64,000 bases of DNA from Chamaecrista fasciculata (GCA_003254925.1 QANZ01003621.1:1-64000); one strand, 5' to 3'. Shown: positions 12,284-23,446, numbered from the stretch's first letter. Notes: a model not told the origin generated them from the letters alone. A program made the numbers and translations.

Positions 12284-13825
12284 TTAAAAGTAAAATTACA
12301 TTCACTCTTGAAAAAAAGAATAAAAAGGAAAAATTTACTCTTACAAACGTATATAGTGAAATATATAGGTAAGCTTACCAACGCTTTCCTCTTATATCCA
12401 ACATGATAGTGTGATTGATTATACTTTTAGGAAGAGACCAAGGGTAGGCTTGCTAGTAGCTAAAAGTTTCACTTTTGAATAGAATGCATATATAGTTAAT
12501 TTAGCCAAACATCAACAAATCAAAGAGTGCATAATAATGAATTTACTCAAAATTGTATAATATGAAAATAGTGTTAATTCCAAAAAGATAAAGGTGTTGT
12601 TGAGATGGCTGATCAAAAACCAATTGTTGCATCTTGCATTTCCTTATCAAAGACCAAATTATGTTATTTTAATTTGATTTTCTTAGTTTTAAACAATAAA
12701 TGAAATGAAAAATGATAAAAGAAGTAAAAATCTTGCTTAATTTCCTTCTCTGATTATAAACTAAGAAACAAGACCACAAACCATGAACATTTGTCAAATT
12801 TCATGAAAGAACAATATCTGAATTCTTCATAAATATTTGATAATGAAAAAATAGCTATATATGTTCGAGAAAAGATTCACTTAACAATAAAGAAAAAAAT
12901 AAGTAAAATGCTCAAAATATATACCATAATTGAACACAAGTGCTCTTTTGCTGTTGAGATGGCTGGCCTTGCTCCTCTAAGGCAGAGCCAAAAGTTTCAT
13001 CAGAAAAATCACCAATTGTCTTCATCATGCATTTGCTGAACGAAAACCAAATTAACTTATTTTAATTTTATTAGCTTAGTTTTAAGAAATGAAAAGAGAG
13101 GGTTGAGAACAAACCTGGGTTCCCAATGCCACCCACATATATCAGCTGCTTTGGTTAGAGCCATCCTCCACTCACTCACCTCATTCTCATCATATTTGAC
13201 TTTATCATTATCATACCTTTGGAAAACTGTTTCATAGGAATTTTTCTGATGTCTCACATCAGATGGATCCACATCATAAAACACCACCCAAATGCTCCGA
13301 CCATGGCCTTGGATACATTTCTGGATGTGAACCAGTTCTCTTAGACAAAATGATGAGGTTGCATAGTGTTTAGAGAAAACAACAATTGCAGTTTGAGACC
13401 CTTCTATTGCTTTCATTAGAGTGTTTGTGATGTTCTCTCCTTTCCTGATGTCACCATTATCGTCATTGAAAATGCGGATTCCTCTTAGTTCAAGACTATG
13501 ACGCAGATTGCCAATGAAACGGTGGCGAAGATCTTCACCTCTAAAACTGATGAAAACATCGTAAGTAAATTGATGGCTGAAGGATGAAGTGGATGGTTCT
13601 TGTTTATTCATGATTCCTTATAATTTCTGCCAAATCAAGTCAACAAAACCCATTGTTGATGGGAAATCAAATTAAAACATCATAAGTAAATTGTCAGGAG
13701 AAGGAAAAAGTAGTGGATGTTAACCAGGGGTGGCAAAATAGGTAGATTGGATTAGTTTTGGGTTGGGTCACAAGTGGTGGGTCATAAATGGGTCAATAAC
13801 TCATTTAGGACCCATTTATATTTTT

Positions 13826-15087
13826 GGCTTAAGTGCACTTTTGGTCCCAATACTATGACTAAGGTTTCAATTTGGTCCCATAACTATTTTTGTTGCAGAT
13901 TTGGTCCCAAACCTTCGCAAAAAGTTTCACCGTTAGTCCCCTGGTCACTTCCGTCCAATTTTCGCCGTTAAGTGTGACGTGGCAGTCTGACTGGGATGCT
14001 GACGTGGCAAAATCAAATGAGATGGAGTAAGTTAGGATCAATATGTAACATTTCATAACTTCTCTGTACTCATTCCACAATATACTCTATAAACTCTTGG
14101 GATCAATCTGTAATTTTGACGAAAATTTTCTTGTTCTTCAACTCTGTTCTCCAAATCACCGACGTCGATGCCGTCGACCACGGCGGTGTCAAACGCCGCG
14201 AGGATATCGGAATCGTAACACCCACCATTCCAGCAGACTTTGTAGATGGCGAGTCTTGCTTTCGGAGCCATTCCGGCAGCCATTCCTTTTGCGTATCCTA
14301 ACGTCGACGCCGGGAAGACGTACCGTCCGGCGGCGATTGACGCCGTGTGAGTCCCGTGACCGACGAAGTCTCGCGGCGAACGGTACTCCGACGACTCATT
14401 CATCTTTCCATTAGTCGCTTCATACCCATTACTGAAATACCTTGCTCCGATGAGTTTCCGATTGCACGAAGTCACCGGGAAGCCTTTTCCGGTGACGCAC
14501 TGTCCTTTCCACTTAGGAGGAACAGGACCCAAGTCGCGATCGTTGAAGCTCTGTCTCTCGGGCCAGATTCCGGTGTCGATGACTCCGATTACGAGATCCG
14601 ACCCGAAATCAGTCTCTTTGAGTAATCCAGCACTGTCGGGTGTGGACATGGCGGATTTGTTCGCCGGAATCCTCCTCCTCCTCGGCATCACCGGCCTCAT
14701 GTCCGTCCTCTACCGTTACCTTCCTCTTCCCGTGGTCGACGGCATCGACGTCGGTGATTTGGAGAACAGAGATGAAGAACAAGAAAATTTTCGTCAAAAT
14801 TACAGATTGACCCCAAGAGTTTATAGAGTATATTGTGGAATGAGTACAGAGAAGTTATGAAATGTTACATATTGATCCTAACTTACTCCATCTCATTTGA
14901 TTTTGCCACGTCAGCATCCCAGTCAGACTGCCACGTCACACTTAACGGCGAAAATTGGACGGAAGTGACCAGGGGACTAACGGTGAAACTTTTTGCGAAG
15001 GTTTGGGACCAAATCTGCAACAAAAATAGTTATGGGACCAAATTGAAACCTTAGTCATAGTATTGGGACCAAAAGTGCACTTAAGCC
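13826..15087. mobile_element. Pack-MULE carrying a subtilase gene fragment, 9-bp TSD
   Basis: A 1,262-bp Mutator-like element. Its terminal inverted repeats are about 358 bp each (13826-14183 and 14730-15087), begin GGCTTAAGTGCACTTTTGG, and differ at only about two positions. The flanks are a perfect 9-bp repeat TATATTTTT at 13817-13825 and 15088-15096. The roughly 550-bp centre is GC-rich, unlike everything around it, and carries part of a host subtilisin-like protease gene plus about 90 bp of unknown origin. No transposase is present. The element is nested in the hAT element. The near-identity of the arms suggests a recent insertion. Confidence 0.93.
14184..14640 (-). pseudogene. Captured fragment of a subtilisin-like serine protease (SBT1 type)
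   Basis: An open minus-strand frame (14700-14053, running on into the left inverted repeat) contains the N-terminal half of a plant subtilase catalytic domain. It has the Asp site in VIGVIDTGIWPE (about residue 42), the His site in GHGTHTAS (about residue 115), and conserved blocks CNRKLIGARYFSNGYEA and MAPKARLAIYKVCW. It stops after DILAAFDTAVVDGIDV. The signal peptide, most of the prodomain, the oxyanion Asn and the catalytic Ser are absent, so it cannot be an active protease. The frame is free of stops despite capture, so it may be young or tolerated. It lies between the arms of a Pack-MULE. Confidence 0.9.
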
Positions 15088-15888
15088 TATATTTTTTAAA
15101 TGGGTCATAGGTAGGTCATGACCCATAAAATCAAGGGTCGACCCAACCCAACCCATGAATTCATCTTAAAATATTTATATTATTTAATTTATAAACTAAT
15201 CAATGAGAATAATTTTTAAATTATTCAAATTTAGGATTAAATTGTATTCCTTTTTTAGATTTTGGACTGATTTGCAATTTCTACCTTTTATATATTTTCA
15301 AAAATTACATTTTGACCCCAATTATTTTTAAAATTTTCATTTTAGTCCTCAAATATCATGATCTAGGGACTTTTTTGTAAACTTTGAAAATATTTAGGGG
15401 CATTTTGTAATTTTTGCGAAAAATTGTGAAATTCATCTTTCTTCCACTGAACCTACAGTTTGGTGGGACTAAAACGCATTCATTTTCCAAATTTAGGACT
15501 AATCTATAATTTTATCCTTTTTCCAATATTTTTCAAAATTACAATTTGGTCCAATTTTTTTATAATTTTCATTTTAATCCTCAAATATTATGATTCAGTG
15601 ATGTTTTTGTGAATTTTGAAATTATTTGGAAGTCATTTTGTAATTTTTGCAAAAAAGTTTATGAAATTTCATATTCATCCTTTTTTATGAAACTAAGTTT
15701 TGATACAAATTTGGGTTGGGTGGGGTTGGGTAACCCATGAGTTTTATCCAACCCAACCCAAATTTAGTGGGTCAATTTTGGACCCAACCCATCTTGACTC
15801 ATTATTTAAATGGGTTGGGTTTAGGTTGGTTAAAATATTTGTTGGATTGGGTTGAATTAATGGGCTGGATCAATTTTTGCCACCTCTA

Positions 15889-16280
15889 ATGTTAACCATA
15901 ACTATAAAAAAAATCAAATTATTGTGAATCAACAATACCAAAAGGTGAGGCTAAAAAGAATAACCGACTAATCAATAACTTAACAGTCAATTAATATATA
16001 ATAGAAATGAAAGATATGATGACAGCATAAAAAAAACTATTATTTAGGAATTACATGATAATGATAGAGAGAGAAAGAAAAGGAATGAGGAGCTGATCAA
16101 GATTTAGAGTAAGAGAAATGATGTAAAGTAAAACTCACAAGCATAACATGCATCTTGTGGAGTATAGGCATAGCATTTTGGGGAATAACAATTTCTTGGC
16201 CCCTGGCCCTACCGGCTTCCAATATCCATTGATCTTTAATTTAGATGCTCTAAAATATTTTACGAATTCAAATAAAATAT
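15889..16280. other. Intergenic AT-rich DNA, no gene seen
   Basis: A spacer between the hAT element and the next foldback. It has A-rich and GA-rich tracts and no recognisable gene or element ends. Confidence 0.55.
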
Positions 16281-16940
16281 GGGAAAAGACTCTATTGTGC
16301 CTCTAACGTTTAGGGTCAGTTTCAGTTATGCCTTTAACGTTTGTTTTGTATCAATTATGCCCCCAATGTAAAACGTTATTGTCAATTATACTTTGACTTC
16401 AATTTTTTTGGCGCCAAAGTCCTATTTTGGTCCCTCAAATTTGCTTAAAGTTCCGTTTTGGACCATCAAGTTTTTGGTGAATTTTCTGGCGAGATACACG
16501 GCGGCCCCAACAACTAGGAAAACTCATAATCTAAGGTTTTTTTACCTTCTGAGTTCAATGACGACCTCCAATTTGCCAAAAAATGACTAACAAGCCGCCG
16601 AAAAATTACACAATCACCGAAAAATCATATTTCCGATCATTTTTTCATAAAATGAAGGCCGTCGTTGAACTCAGGAGGTCAAAAAACCTTGGATTAAGAG
16701 TTTTCGTAGTCGTCGGGGCCGCCGTGTATCTCGCTAAAAAGTTCGTCGGAGACTTGAGGGACAAAACATAACTTTGAGCAAACTTGAGGGATCAAAATAG
16801 GACTTTGGCCCAAAAAAATTAAGGTTAGAGTATAATTGTCACCAACGTTTTACATTAGGAGCATAATTGACACAAAACAAACGTTAAGGACATATCTAAA
16901 ACTGACCACAAACGTTAAGGGCACGAAAGGGTCTTTTACC
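16281..16940. mobile_element. Foldback Mutator-type element, 660 bp (copy B)
   Basis: The same family as 11606-12283: an inverted repeat over nearly its full length, with termini GGGAAAAGAC and GTCTTTTACC. The flanks ATAAAATAT (16272-16280) and ATAAAACAA (16941-16949) match at 7 of 9 bases, consistent with an aged Mutator target duplication. The inner arms share the GC-richer GCCGCCGTGTATCTCGC sequence with copy A. Confidence 0.83.
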
Positions 16941-17010
16941 ATAAAACAATAAGAAAATCATATAAAATCCACGCCACTACTTTTGTTTTACTTTCACTAA
17001 AGTTCCGTAT

Positions 17011-18541
17011 TGTTGGGCGGAAGCGCAACCCACACAAGAAATAAAGGAAGAGGAAACGGAGAAACGAACACAAATCTTTAACGTGGTTCGGTGCCTCAAG
17101 ACCTACTCCATGGCCCCCTCTGGGACAAAATTCACTATTTGTAATTTTTGCACGGAAAAATTACAAACCCTCCTCAATACAATTTTTGACTGGAGAAAAT
17201 TGCAAACCCTCTCTCAAAAATGACTCACAACTACCCAAACCCCAATACACCCATTAGGATTTCTACGTAAGTTGTGGTGCCTCTTAAGGTGAAAAGCCCT
17301 CTCTATTTATAGCTTCACCCACTCAACTTTTCTAACTTGACCAATGTGGGACTTTGAAAAAACAAAAGAACCCCAACAAATCCTCCCTTTATTCAAAGTC
17401 TCACATAATCAAACTCTATCAGAAAAATTGACCTCTCTACATTCTCCGTTTTTCTGATCTTCATCTATTCTCGGAGAACACTCTAGTCCTCCCTCAAATA
17501 AACTGTGTGGCATCTCCTCGTCGCTTGCACAGCATCGTCAGCACGGCATCTCTTCACCTGCATGACATCTCTTCTTGCTTGTGTAGCATCTCCTCGTCAC
17601 CAACACAGTATCCTCTCATCACGTACGTGGCATCTCCTCGTCGCTTGCATAGCATCGTCAGCACGGTATCTCTTCACCTGCATGACATCTCTTCTTGCTT
17701 GTGCAGCACCTCTTCGTTGCCAACGTAACATCTCATCACTTGCACAACCTCTCCTCATTGCACACACATATCCCTCTCCATTACTCATCATACAATGCAT
17801 ATTCAGACCCTCCAACCAAATAGTCCTAAATCATGCATTGCCACAACATAAAGTCCGCTCTCCCATCAAAATAACGGAACTTTAAACTTCAAGGTCGCCA
17901 TCATACAAACAGACAACCAATAACTAGCACCACAGAAGACAGACAGCCAATAACCAGCACCACAAGCAACCAACAACCACAAACAGTCTAACAGACCACC
18001 ACTCCAAAATCCAGAAAACTAACTTCAAAACTGGAATTAAAATCAAAAGCTAGACTGAACCAACCTCTCTTGATGTTGCAGTGCCGGAACCTTCTGCTGA
18101 CTGGCTGACCCACTTGCTCCTTCCTCTCCCTTCTTCCTCCCTGGACTTCAACCTCAGCTCTGATACCACTTGTTGGGCGGAAGCGCAACCCACACAAGAA
18201 ATAAAGGAAGAGGAAACGGAGAAACGAACACAAATCTTTAACGTGGTTCAGTGCCTCAAGACCTACTCCACGGCCCCCTCTGGGACAAAATTCACTATTT
18301 GTAATTTTTGCACGGAAAAATTACAAACCCCCCTCAATACAATTTTTGACTGGAGAAAATTGCAAACCCTCTCTCAAAAATGACTCACAACTACCCAAAC
18401 CCCAATACACCCATTAGGATTTCTATGTAAGTTGTGGTGCCTTTTAAGGTGAAAAGCCCTCTCTATTTATAGCTTCCTCACCCACTCAACTTTTCTAACT
18501 TGACCAATGTGAGACTTTGAAAAAACAAAAGAACCCCAACA
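17011..18541 (-). mobile_element. Short non-autonomous LTR element (TRIM/SMART-like), 1.53 kb, ends intact
   Basis: Two direct LTRs, 17011-17378 and 18171-18541 (368 and 371 bp), each run TG...CA. The whole is flanked by a perfect 5-bp repeat CGTAT at 17006-17010 and 18542-18546. Orientation is minus: next to the 18171 LTR is the complement of a primer-binding site, TGGTATCAGAGC, matching initiator tRNA-Met. A purine-rich tract (AAAGGGAGGATT on the minus strand) abuts the other LTR. The 792-bp interior has no gag or pol and contains two tandem 120-bp units starting at 17511 and 17631. The LTRs differ by about seven events (roughly 2%), so the insertion is young, probably under about a million years at usual plant rates. 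It was non-coding when inserted. Confidence 0.9.
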
Positions 18542-18546
18542 CGTAT

Positions 18547-19645
18547 ATCAAAATCTGGACCATCTTGTTACCAAAAAAAAATCACGACCATCTTAATATA
18601 TCCTTCTTATCTTCTCAACCCAATCCCTTGTTTTCTCAATCTTCCTCTCAACCCCTCATTTTCTCGGTGTTCCTACCATCTCTTCCTGAATCACAAATCA
18701 CAATGCTATCTCATCTACATTCATTTCATTTTTCTCATTTTTTTAATCATATTATAAAAAAGGCTAATATTACCATACAATTAAATATTCAGAAACAAAA
18801 TTTAAATATTTATAAAATACAAAACATGCAGTAAATTTAATATAACTATATATATTCATATTGAATAGAAAATTCGAATAAAGAAACCGAAAACGTATTT
18901 TTATCTTTAAAAGGAAAACAGATGTACATATAGGGTTTAAGCCTCAAGGCAATGCAATTCAAAGATTCAGTCATATAATGCTTTGCTACAAAAATTAAGT
19001 ATGCATTTTTTGTAGTCTTTTTATTGAAAATTTTGATACAAGTCATTTAGAACTTGTACCTAAATTTTATCTCTTACAAACATAATGAACATCATGGAAA
19101 ATCATTCCAGAATCCAGACAAGTATATATATTTATACAGGCAAAAGTATTATTGGTACTTCCAAAGTGCGTCATTTTCAATTGTACTCCTAAAATTTTTT
19201 TTAGTCAATTATACTTCCAAAGTATGAGATTAGTTATTTTTGACATATATATATATATATATTAACAAGAATAAAAGATAGACCTGAATCAAAATCTGGA
19301 TCAGCACAACAGCAAGAATAATGAGTTGGCTTTCAATTTGGAATGGAATCAGTAAGAAACTAAGAATTGAATAAAAAATCATAAGTTGCAGTTATAGTGA
19401 GGTCTGTGGGCAAAGCTTGTGTCTCTTTGGCTATAATTTTATAATGAATTATGAATATATGGCAATGGAAAGAAGAAATTGACAATATGGTGTACGACTT
19501 CACACTGCCGATAATATGCATGGTGAACTACAGTTTCAATGGTCCAAAAGCGTGCATGTGAGCCACGATTTTGGAGTCACTTTTTGGTAAGCTTTTTGGT
19601 CAAAAAGTGTTCCAATAATGCTGAATATATTTATTTTTGTCAAAA
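18547..19645. other. Intergenic AT-rich DNA
   Basis: No gene is supported. A short stretch at about 19140-19260 (GGTACTTCCAAAGTGCG and ACTTCCAAAGTATGAG) looks like one arm of a MITE whose other arm is missing. A TA microsatellite lies near 19246-19262. Confidence 0.5.
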
Positions 19646-19651
19646 ATTTTA

Positions 19652-20340
19652 GGGTAAATTATACTTTGGTACCCTGTGGTTTGGCCCTATTTCACTTTGG
19701 TACCCTGTGGTATTCTCTATTAACACTTTGGTACCCTGGGAAGCTATTTTGTAATTTTAACCATAACAAATTTAGCAAAAATTACATATTGACCGTAAAA
19801 AATTTTAAATTTTTATTTTAGTCCCTAGATAATATGTAATAAGGGACCTATTTGTAATTTTCTGAAAAGTTTTTGGGGTCAATATGTAATTTTAGCAAAA
19901 TGTATTATAGTTAAAATTACAAAATATCTTCAAGTCCCTTTCATTTTAGTCCCTGACTATCAAGATGAAAGTGAAAGAGCATTCCTAAAGATTCTCAAAC
20001 CTTACATCTTGGTCCCTAATCCATGAATTATCATGAATTCATGGATTAGGGACCAAGATGTAAGGTTTGAGAATCTTCAGGGATGCTCTTTCACTTTCAT
20101 TTTGATAGTCAGGGACTTAAAGTTTTCAAGACTAAACTGTAATTTAAAATGGACGGAGGACTAATTGTGGGAGGTTTTCAAAACATATGCGACCAAAACT
20201 GAGACAAGAAAAGATATATGACTGATTTGGGACCTGGAGCAAAGATACAAGACCAAATTCGAGACAAAAAAAGAGATAGGACTAATTTATGACCTGGAGC
20301 AAAGTTACAAGACCAAATTCACACTTTCGCAAAAGAAAAT
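19652..20340. repeat. Mosaic of truncated foldback elements with a long hairpin
   Basis: The left part starts GGGTAAATTATACTTTGG, the terminus of the family also seen at 23447 and 41225. Its right arm is cut off near 19930. Next comes a near-perfect inverted repeat at about 19949-20118 (centre TGAATTATCATGAATTCA). After that come two tandem units built on ACCTGGAGCAAAG with ACAAGACCAAATTC. No target duplication could be read for the whole. Confidence 0.6.
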
Positions 20341-20426
20341 GAAAAAAGTGCTTTTACTCATTTAAATATTAATTAATAACGAAAGTCTAAATATCTATAA
20401 AATATAAGAATTTGTTTTTTAAAAAT

Positions 20427-21081
20427 GTTAAATTACACAGAATGTCCCTATGGTTTGACCCATTTAAAAAAAGGGTCCCTATTGTTTAAAAAGTGACAAA
20501 TAAGGGCTTGTGGTTTGCTCTATTAAAAAAAAGGGTTCTAAGGTATATTTCCATCCAAAATTTGACAAAAAATTTGGCTAAAATACTATTTTAAGACCCT
20601 AACTATTAGTTTTTATATGTTTGACTCCCTATTTGTACGAGAAAAGGACTTTGACACAATAAATCGACAGACATATACTATGAAACTTTTTTATGTCAAA
20701 GTCCTTCTCTCATACAAATAGGGAGTCAAACGCATAAAAATTAATAATTATGGTCTTAAAATAGTATTTTAGCCAAAATTTTCATCAAATTTTGGACAGA
20801 AATATACCTCAAGACCTTTTTTGTCAACAGAGCAAACCACAGACAAGTAAGGATCTTCTGCTGTACTGCAGAGGATACAGTACGCAAAGGACCAATAGGA
20901 GCTCGCCACGTGTACAATGGCGTACACATGGCGAGCTTCGATTGGTCCTCTGCGTACTACACCCTCTGCAGTACAGCAGAGGATCCACAACCACCACAGA
21001 CTCTTATTTGTCACTTTTTAAATCACACGGACCCTTTTTGTAAATGGGTCAAACCACAAGGATCTTCTGTATAATTTACTC
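20427..21081. mobile_element. Nested foldback elements, about 655 bp, probable Mutator type
   Basis: The outer arms (about 85 bp; GGTCCCTATTGTTTAAAAAG and its inverse) are flanked by TTTAAAAAT and TTAAAAAAT, 8 of 9 matching. Inside are a second foldback (about 20508-20840) with flanks ACAAATAAG and ACAAGTAAG, and a hairpin at about 20846-20992 with arms near 67 bp that contains CGCCACGTGTAC. No coding capacity is seen. Confidence 0.68.
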
Positions 21082-21692
21082 TTAAAAAATATAGAGATGA
21101 AATTATAAATTATAAATAGATAAAATATAGAGATCAAATTACTGATTTTTAAAAAAAAAAATAAAGTGAACTAAAATTATATTTTTTTGGCCCGAGAATC
21201 AAAATTATATAGTTTTTCAGGAAAAATATACATTGAATTAGTAAAAAGACATATTATTTTTTCCCTTATAACTTTCCAAGCAAAAACAACTTCCCGTTAG
21301 TGCATAACAATAACAAGAAAACAAAAGTGGGTCCAACATGCATAGACCAGAGCAAAATGGGTCTAATAATCATTTTAAAAATAAAGGGCCTATTTAGTTG
21401 ACATACATTGTTAATAATTATAATGTATGAACCAATCATATTAGCGAAGTGGGGTGAATAATTACAAAATTTTATACAAAAGAATAAAGTCTTCCTCTTT
21501 GATCTTATTATAATCTTTTTGGTGATAAGCACCACCTGCAAACAAATATTAGCTATCAATTAATTCCACATTATTAAATAAAACTAACATTAATTAATCA
21601 ATAAGCTGATAGTTTACTCAAAAGTATCCTGGGTTTTTTAAAAATTGAGGTGAGTGAGACGTTTTTTAAATGTGTAAGAGGTTTTTAATTTA

Positions 21693-22822
21693 GGTCAAAG
21701 TATAATTTTGGTCATTTATTTTTTGATTTGGTTGCAAATCAGTTCATTATTTTTCTTTTACATTTTTTATCCCACATCTTTATAGAAAGTTTCACTATTA
21801 CTCTCACTCCTATTTTGGTGGCATGTCGATTGATAAAGTGTATTTTTAGTCCCTTATCTTTGGGGTAAGTTGTAATCTTGGTCTTTATCTTTTTTTTTTT
21901 TTTCGAGATTTTAGTCATATATCTTTTCTAAAAGTTTTACTCATTGGTCCTAAAACTAAATGTGGTCATATCCCTTTCGTTTTAAGTCCAATTGTGACAA
22001 GTTTGTAGACAAGGGTTATTTTTTTACGTGTCTTTTCATTGTCCAATTGGGACATCAGCAAACAAAATCAAATTTGGCTTGAAAGTGAGATGCTTGTTTC
22101 ATAGTTGAATGAGCAAAGTTGGTCATATCTTTCTCATTTCAAGTTCGATTGTGATGAGTCCGAAGCTACGTGTTACTTTTGATGAATCATTTTTCTACTC
22201 AGTTGGAAACAGTTAGCAAAACAAGTCAAATTGGGTCCCAAAGTGGTTTTCCATGAATTTTCACTTTTTGGTTTCAGAACCACTTTCGAGCTTGTTTTGA
22301 CCTCATTCACTTATTGTCCAAACTTCCCTTTTTTACTATAAAACGAGATGCTCATTTTTTAAGCCTAATTTGACGTTACTCGCTAATATCTTCAACTGGA
22401 TAGAGAAATGACTTGTCAATTTGTCAAGAATAACACATAGCTCTGAACTCATCACAATTGAACTTAAAACGAGAGAGATATTGCCACATTCAGTTGTTTA
22501 GATCAATTAGTGAAACTTTTGAGAAAGATATAGGACCAAAATCGCAAAAAAAAAAGAAACAAAAGATGAAGGACTAGATTGCAATTTACCCCAAAAAGAA
22601 GGGACCAAAACTACACTTTAGCTATTAGCACACCACATCATCACGCACCTCAAATCAATATGCCACATTAATTTAACAGAGGAAGAATGACGAGAATGAG
22701 GATAAGACTAACGATGAAATGTTTTGTAAAGATGTGAGACAAAAGAACACAAAAAAAAAAAAAGATAATGGGCCAATTTGTCACCTGGTCGAAAGATAAC
22801 GGACCAAAATTGAACTTTGGGC
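21693..22822. mobile_element. Large foldback Mutator-type element, 1.13 kb, with an inner foldback
   Basis: The outer ends GGTCAAAGTATAATTTTGG and AAAATTGAACTTTGGGC are flanked by TTTAATTTA and GTTAATTTA (8 of 9 bases). An inner inverted repeat runs from about 21836 (AAAGTGTATTTTTAGTCCC) to about 22622. The centre carries modules such as CATATCTTTCTCATTTCAAG, also found at 24.9-25.3 kb and 45.8-46.4 kb, themselves arranged as an inverted pair. No transposase is seen. Confidence 0.7.
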
Positions 22823-23446
22823 GTTAATTTATCACAACAATATAGAAAAGAAAGTAATTGTAAGTTTGTAACAATGGTTAGAGATTCTTTTATAAAATGG
22901 TTTATACTTTATAGTCTGTAAGGTGAGATTTTAAAAAATTTAGTTAATTAATAATCATGAAACGTTTTAAGAAAAAAAATTTAGTTAATTAAAATGTCGG
23001 GAAAATTTATTATGGGCAAAACTTATATCAAGTTCCTTATATTTTTGCTATCAAGTTCTATGATTGACATTTGACATGTAGCAAAAATTTTATATATGAC
23101 CAATCATGATAGAGAGAGAATATTAAAAACCACTTTTGTCTGATTAATCATTGAAGAGAGAGAATGTAATTAAAACTTGTGATTAGAGGAACTTGATAAC
23201 AAAGATATAAAGAATTTGATATAAGTTTTGTCCATTCATTATTTGATCCCTATAATTTATTTAAATTTTAATTTTAGTCCAGTAGCTTTCTTTTTCTAGT
23301 TCTTATAATTTGTAAATATTTAGATTTCACTCCTTGATATATAAATATGTCATATAGTTATTTATTTACAATTAACTGATATAACTGATAGTAATATGAA
23401 AATTTAATATTGAATTCTGCAAGTTTTTTTTTTTAAAAAAAGGGTA

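Larger units (their letters stand above)
8600..13611 (-). pseudogene. TIR-NBS-LRR disease resistance gene, broken
   Basis: A TNL immune receptor relic on the minus strand. The TIR exon (13611-13115) starts MNKQEPSTSS and has YDVFISFRGEDLR and DVDPSDVRHQ. The NB-ARC exon starts near 10942 and has the P-loop [14 protein letters not shown], a kinase-2-like [23 protein letters not shown] and GLPLAIEVIG. A solo LTR splits it between KVS and YDGLKE (9814-10135). The ARC2 end has MHDLIQDMGREIVRQ. The gene is broken in three further ways. A TAA codon follows VLKKSSL before the P-loop, near 10812. Nearly the whole LRR domain is deleted: sequence after QESPREPG (about 9565) jumps to the last LRR, LENCKHLKEIRGIPP. 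The post-LRR exon (from about 9308; CLPGSTIPEWFHH) shifts frame near 8850. The first intron also holds two MULEs. It cannot encode a full receptor, though a TIR-only transcript is possible. Confidence 0.88.
13725..15888. mobile_element. hAT-type DNA transposon, non-autonomous, 8-bp TSD, split by a Pack-MULE
   Basis: The ends CAGGGGTGGCAAA and its near-inverse TTTGCCACCTCTA are typical hAT termini. They are flanked by a perfect 8-bp repeat ATGTTAAC at 13717-13724 and 15889-15896. The subterminal regions are rich in GGGTTGGGT/ACCCAACCC repeats. Without the nested Pack-MULE and its duplication the element is about 893 bp, and no transposase is seen. It sits about 110 bp upstream of the TNL start codon at 13611. 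Confidence 0.87.

Noticed and set aside
12870-13030. Possible extra exon in the first TNL intron
   Set aside because: Short, no similarity to TNL linkers that I recognise, and no pair of splice sites that keeps the frame.
14053-14700. A 215-residue open frame that looks like a subtilase gene
   Set aside because: It lacks the signal peptide, prodomain, oxyanion Asn and catalytic Ser and is bounded by Pack-MULE arms; treated as a captured fragment.
17505-17885. Open frames of 126 and 73 residues in both strands
   Set aside because: They arise from two 120-bp tandem units in the interior of the miniature LTR element and resemble no protein.
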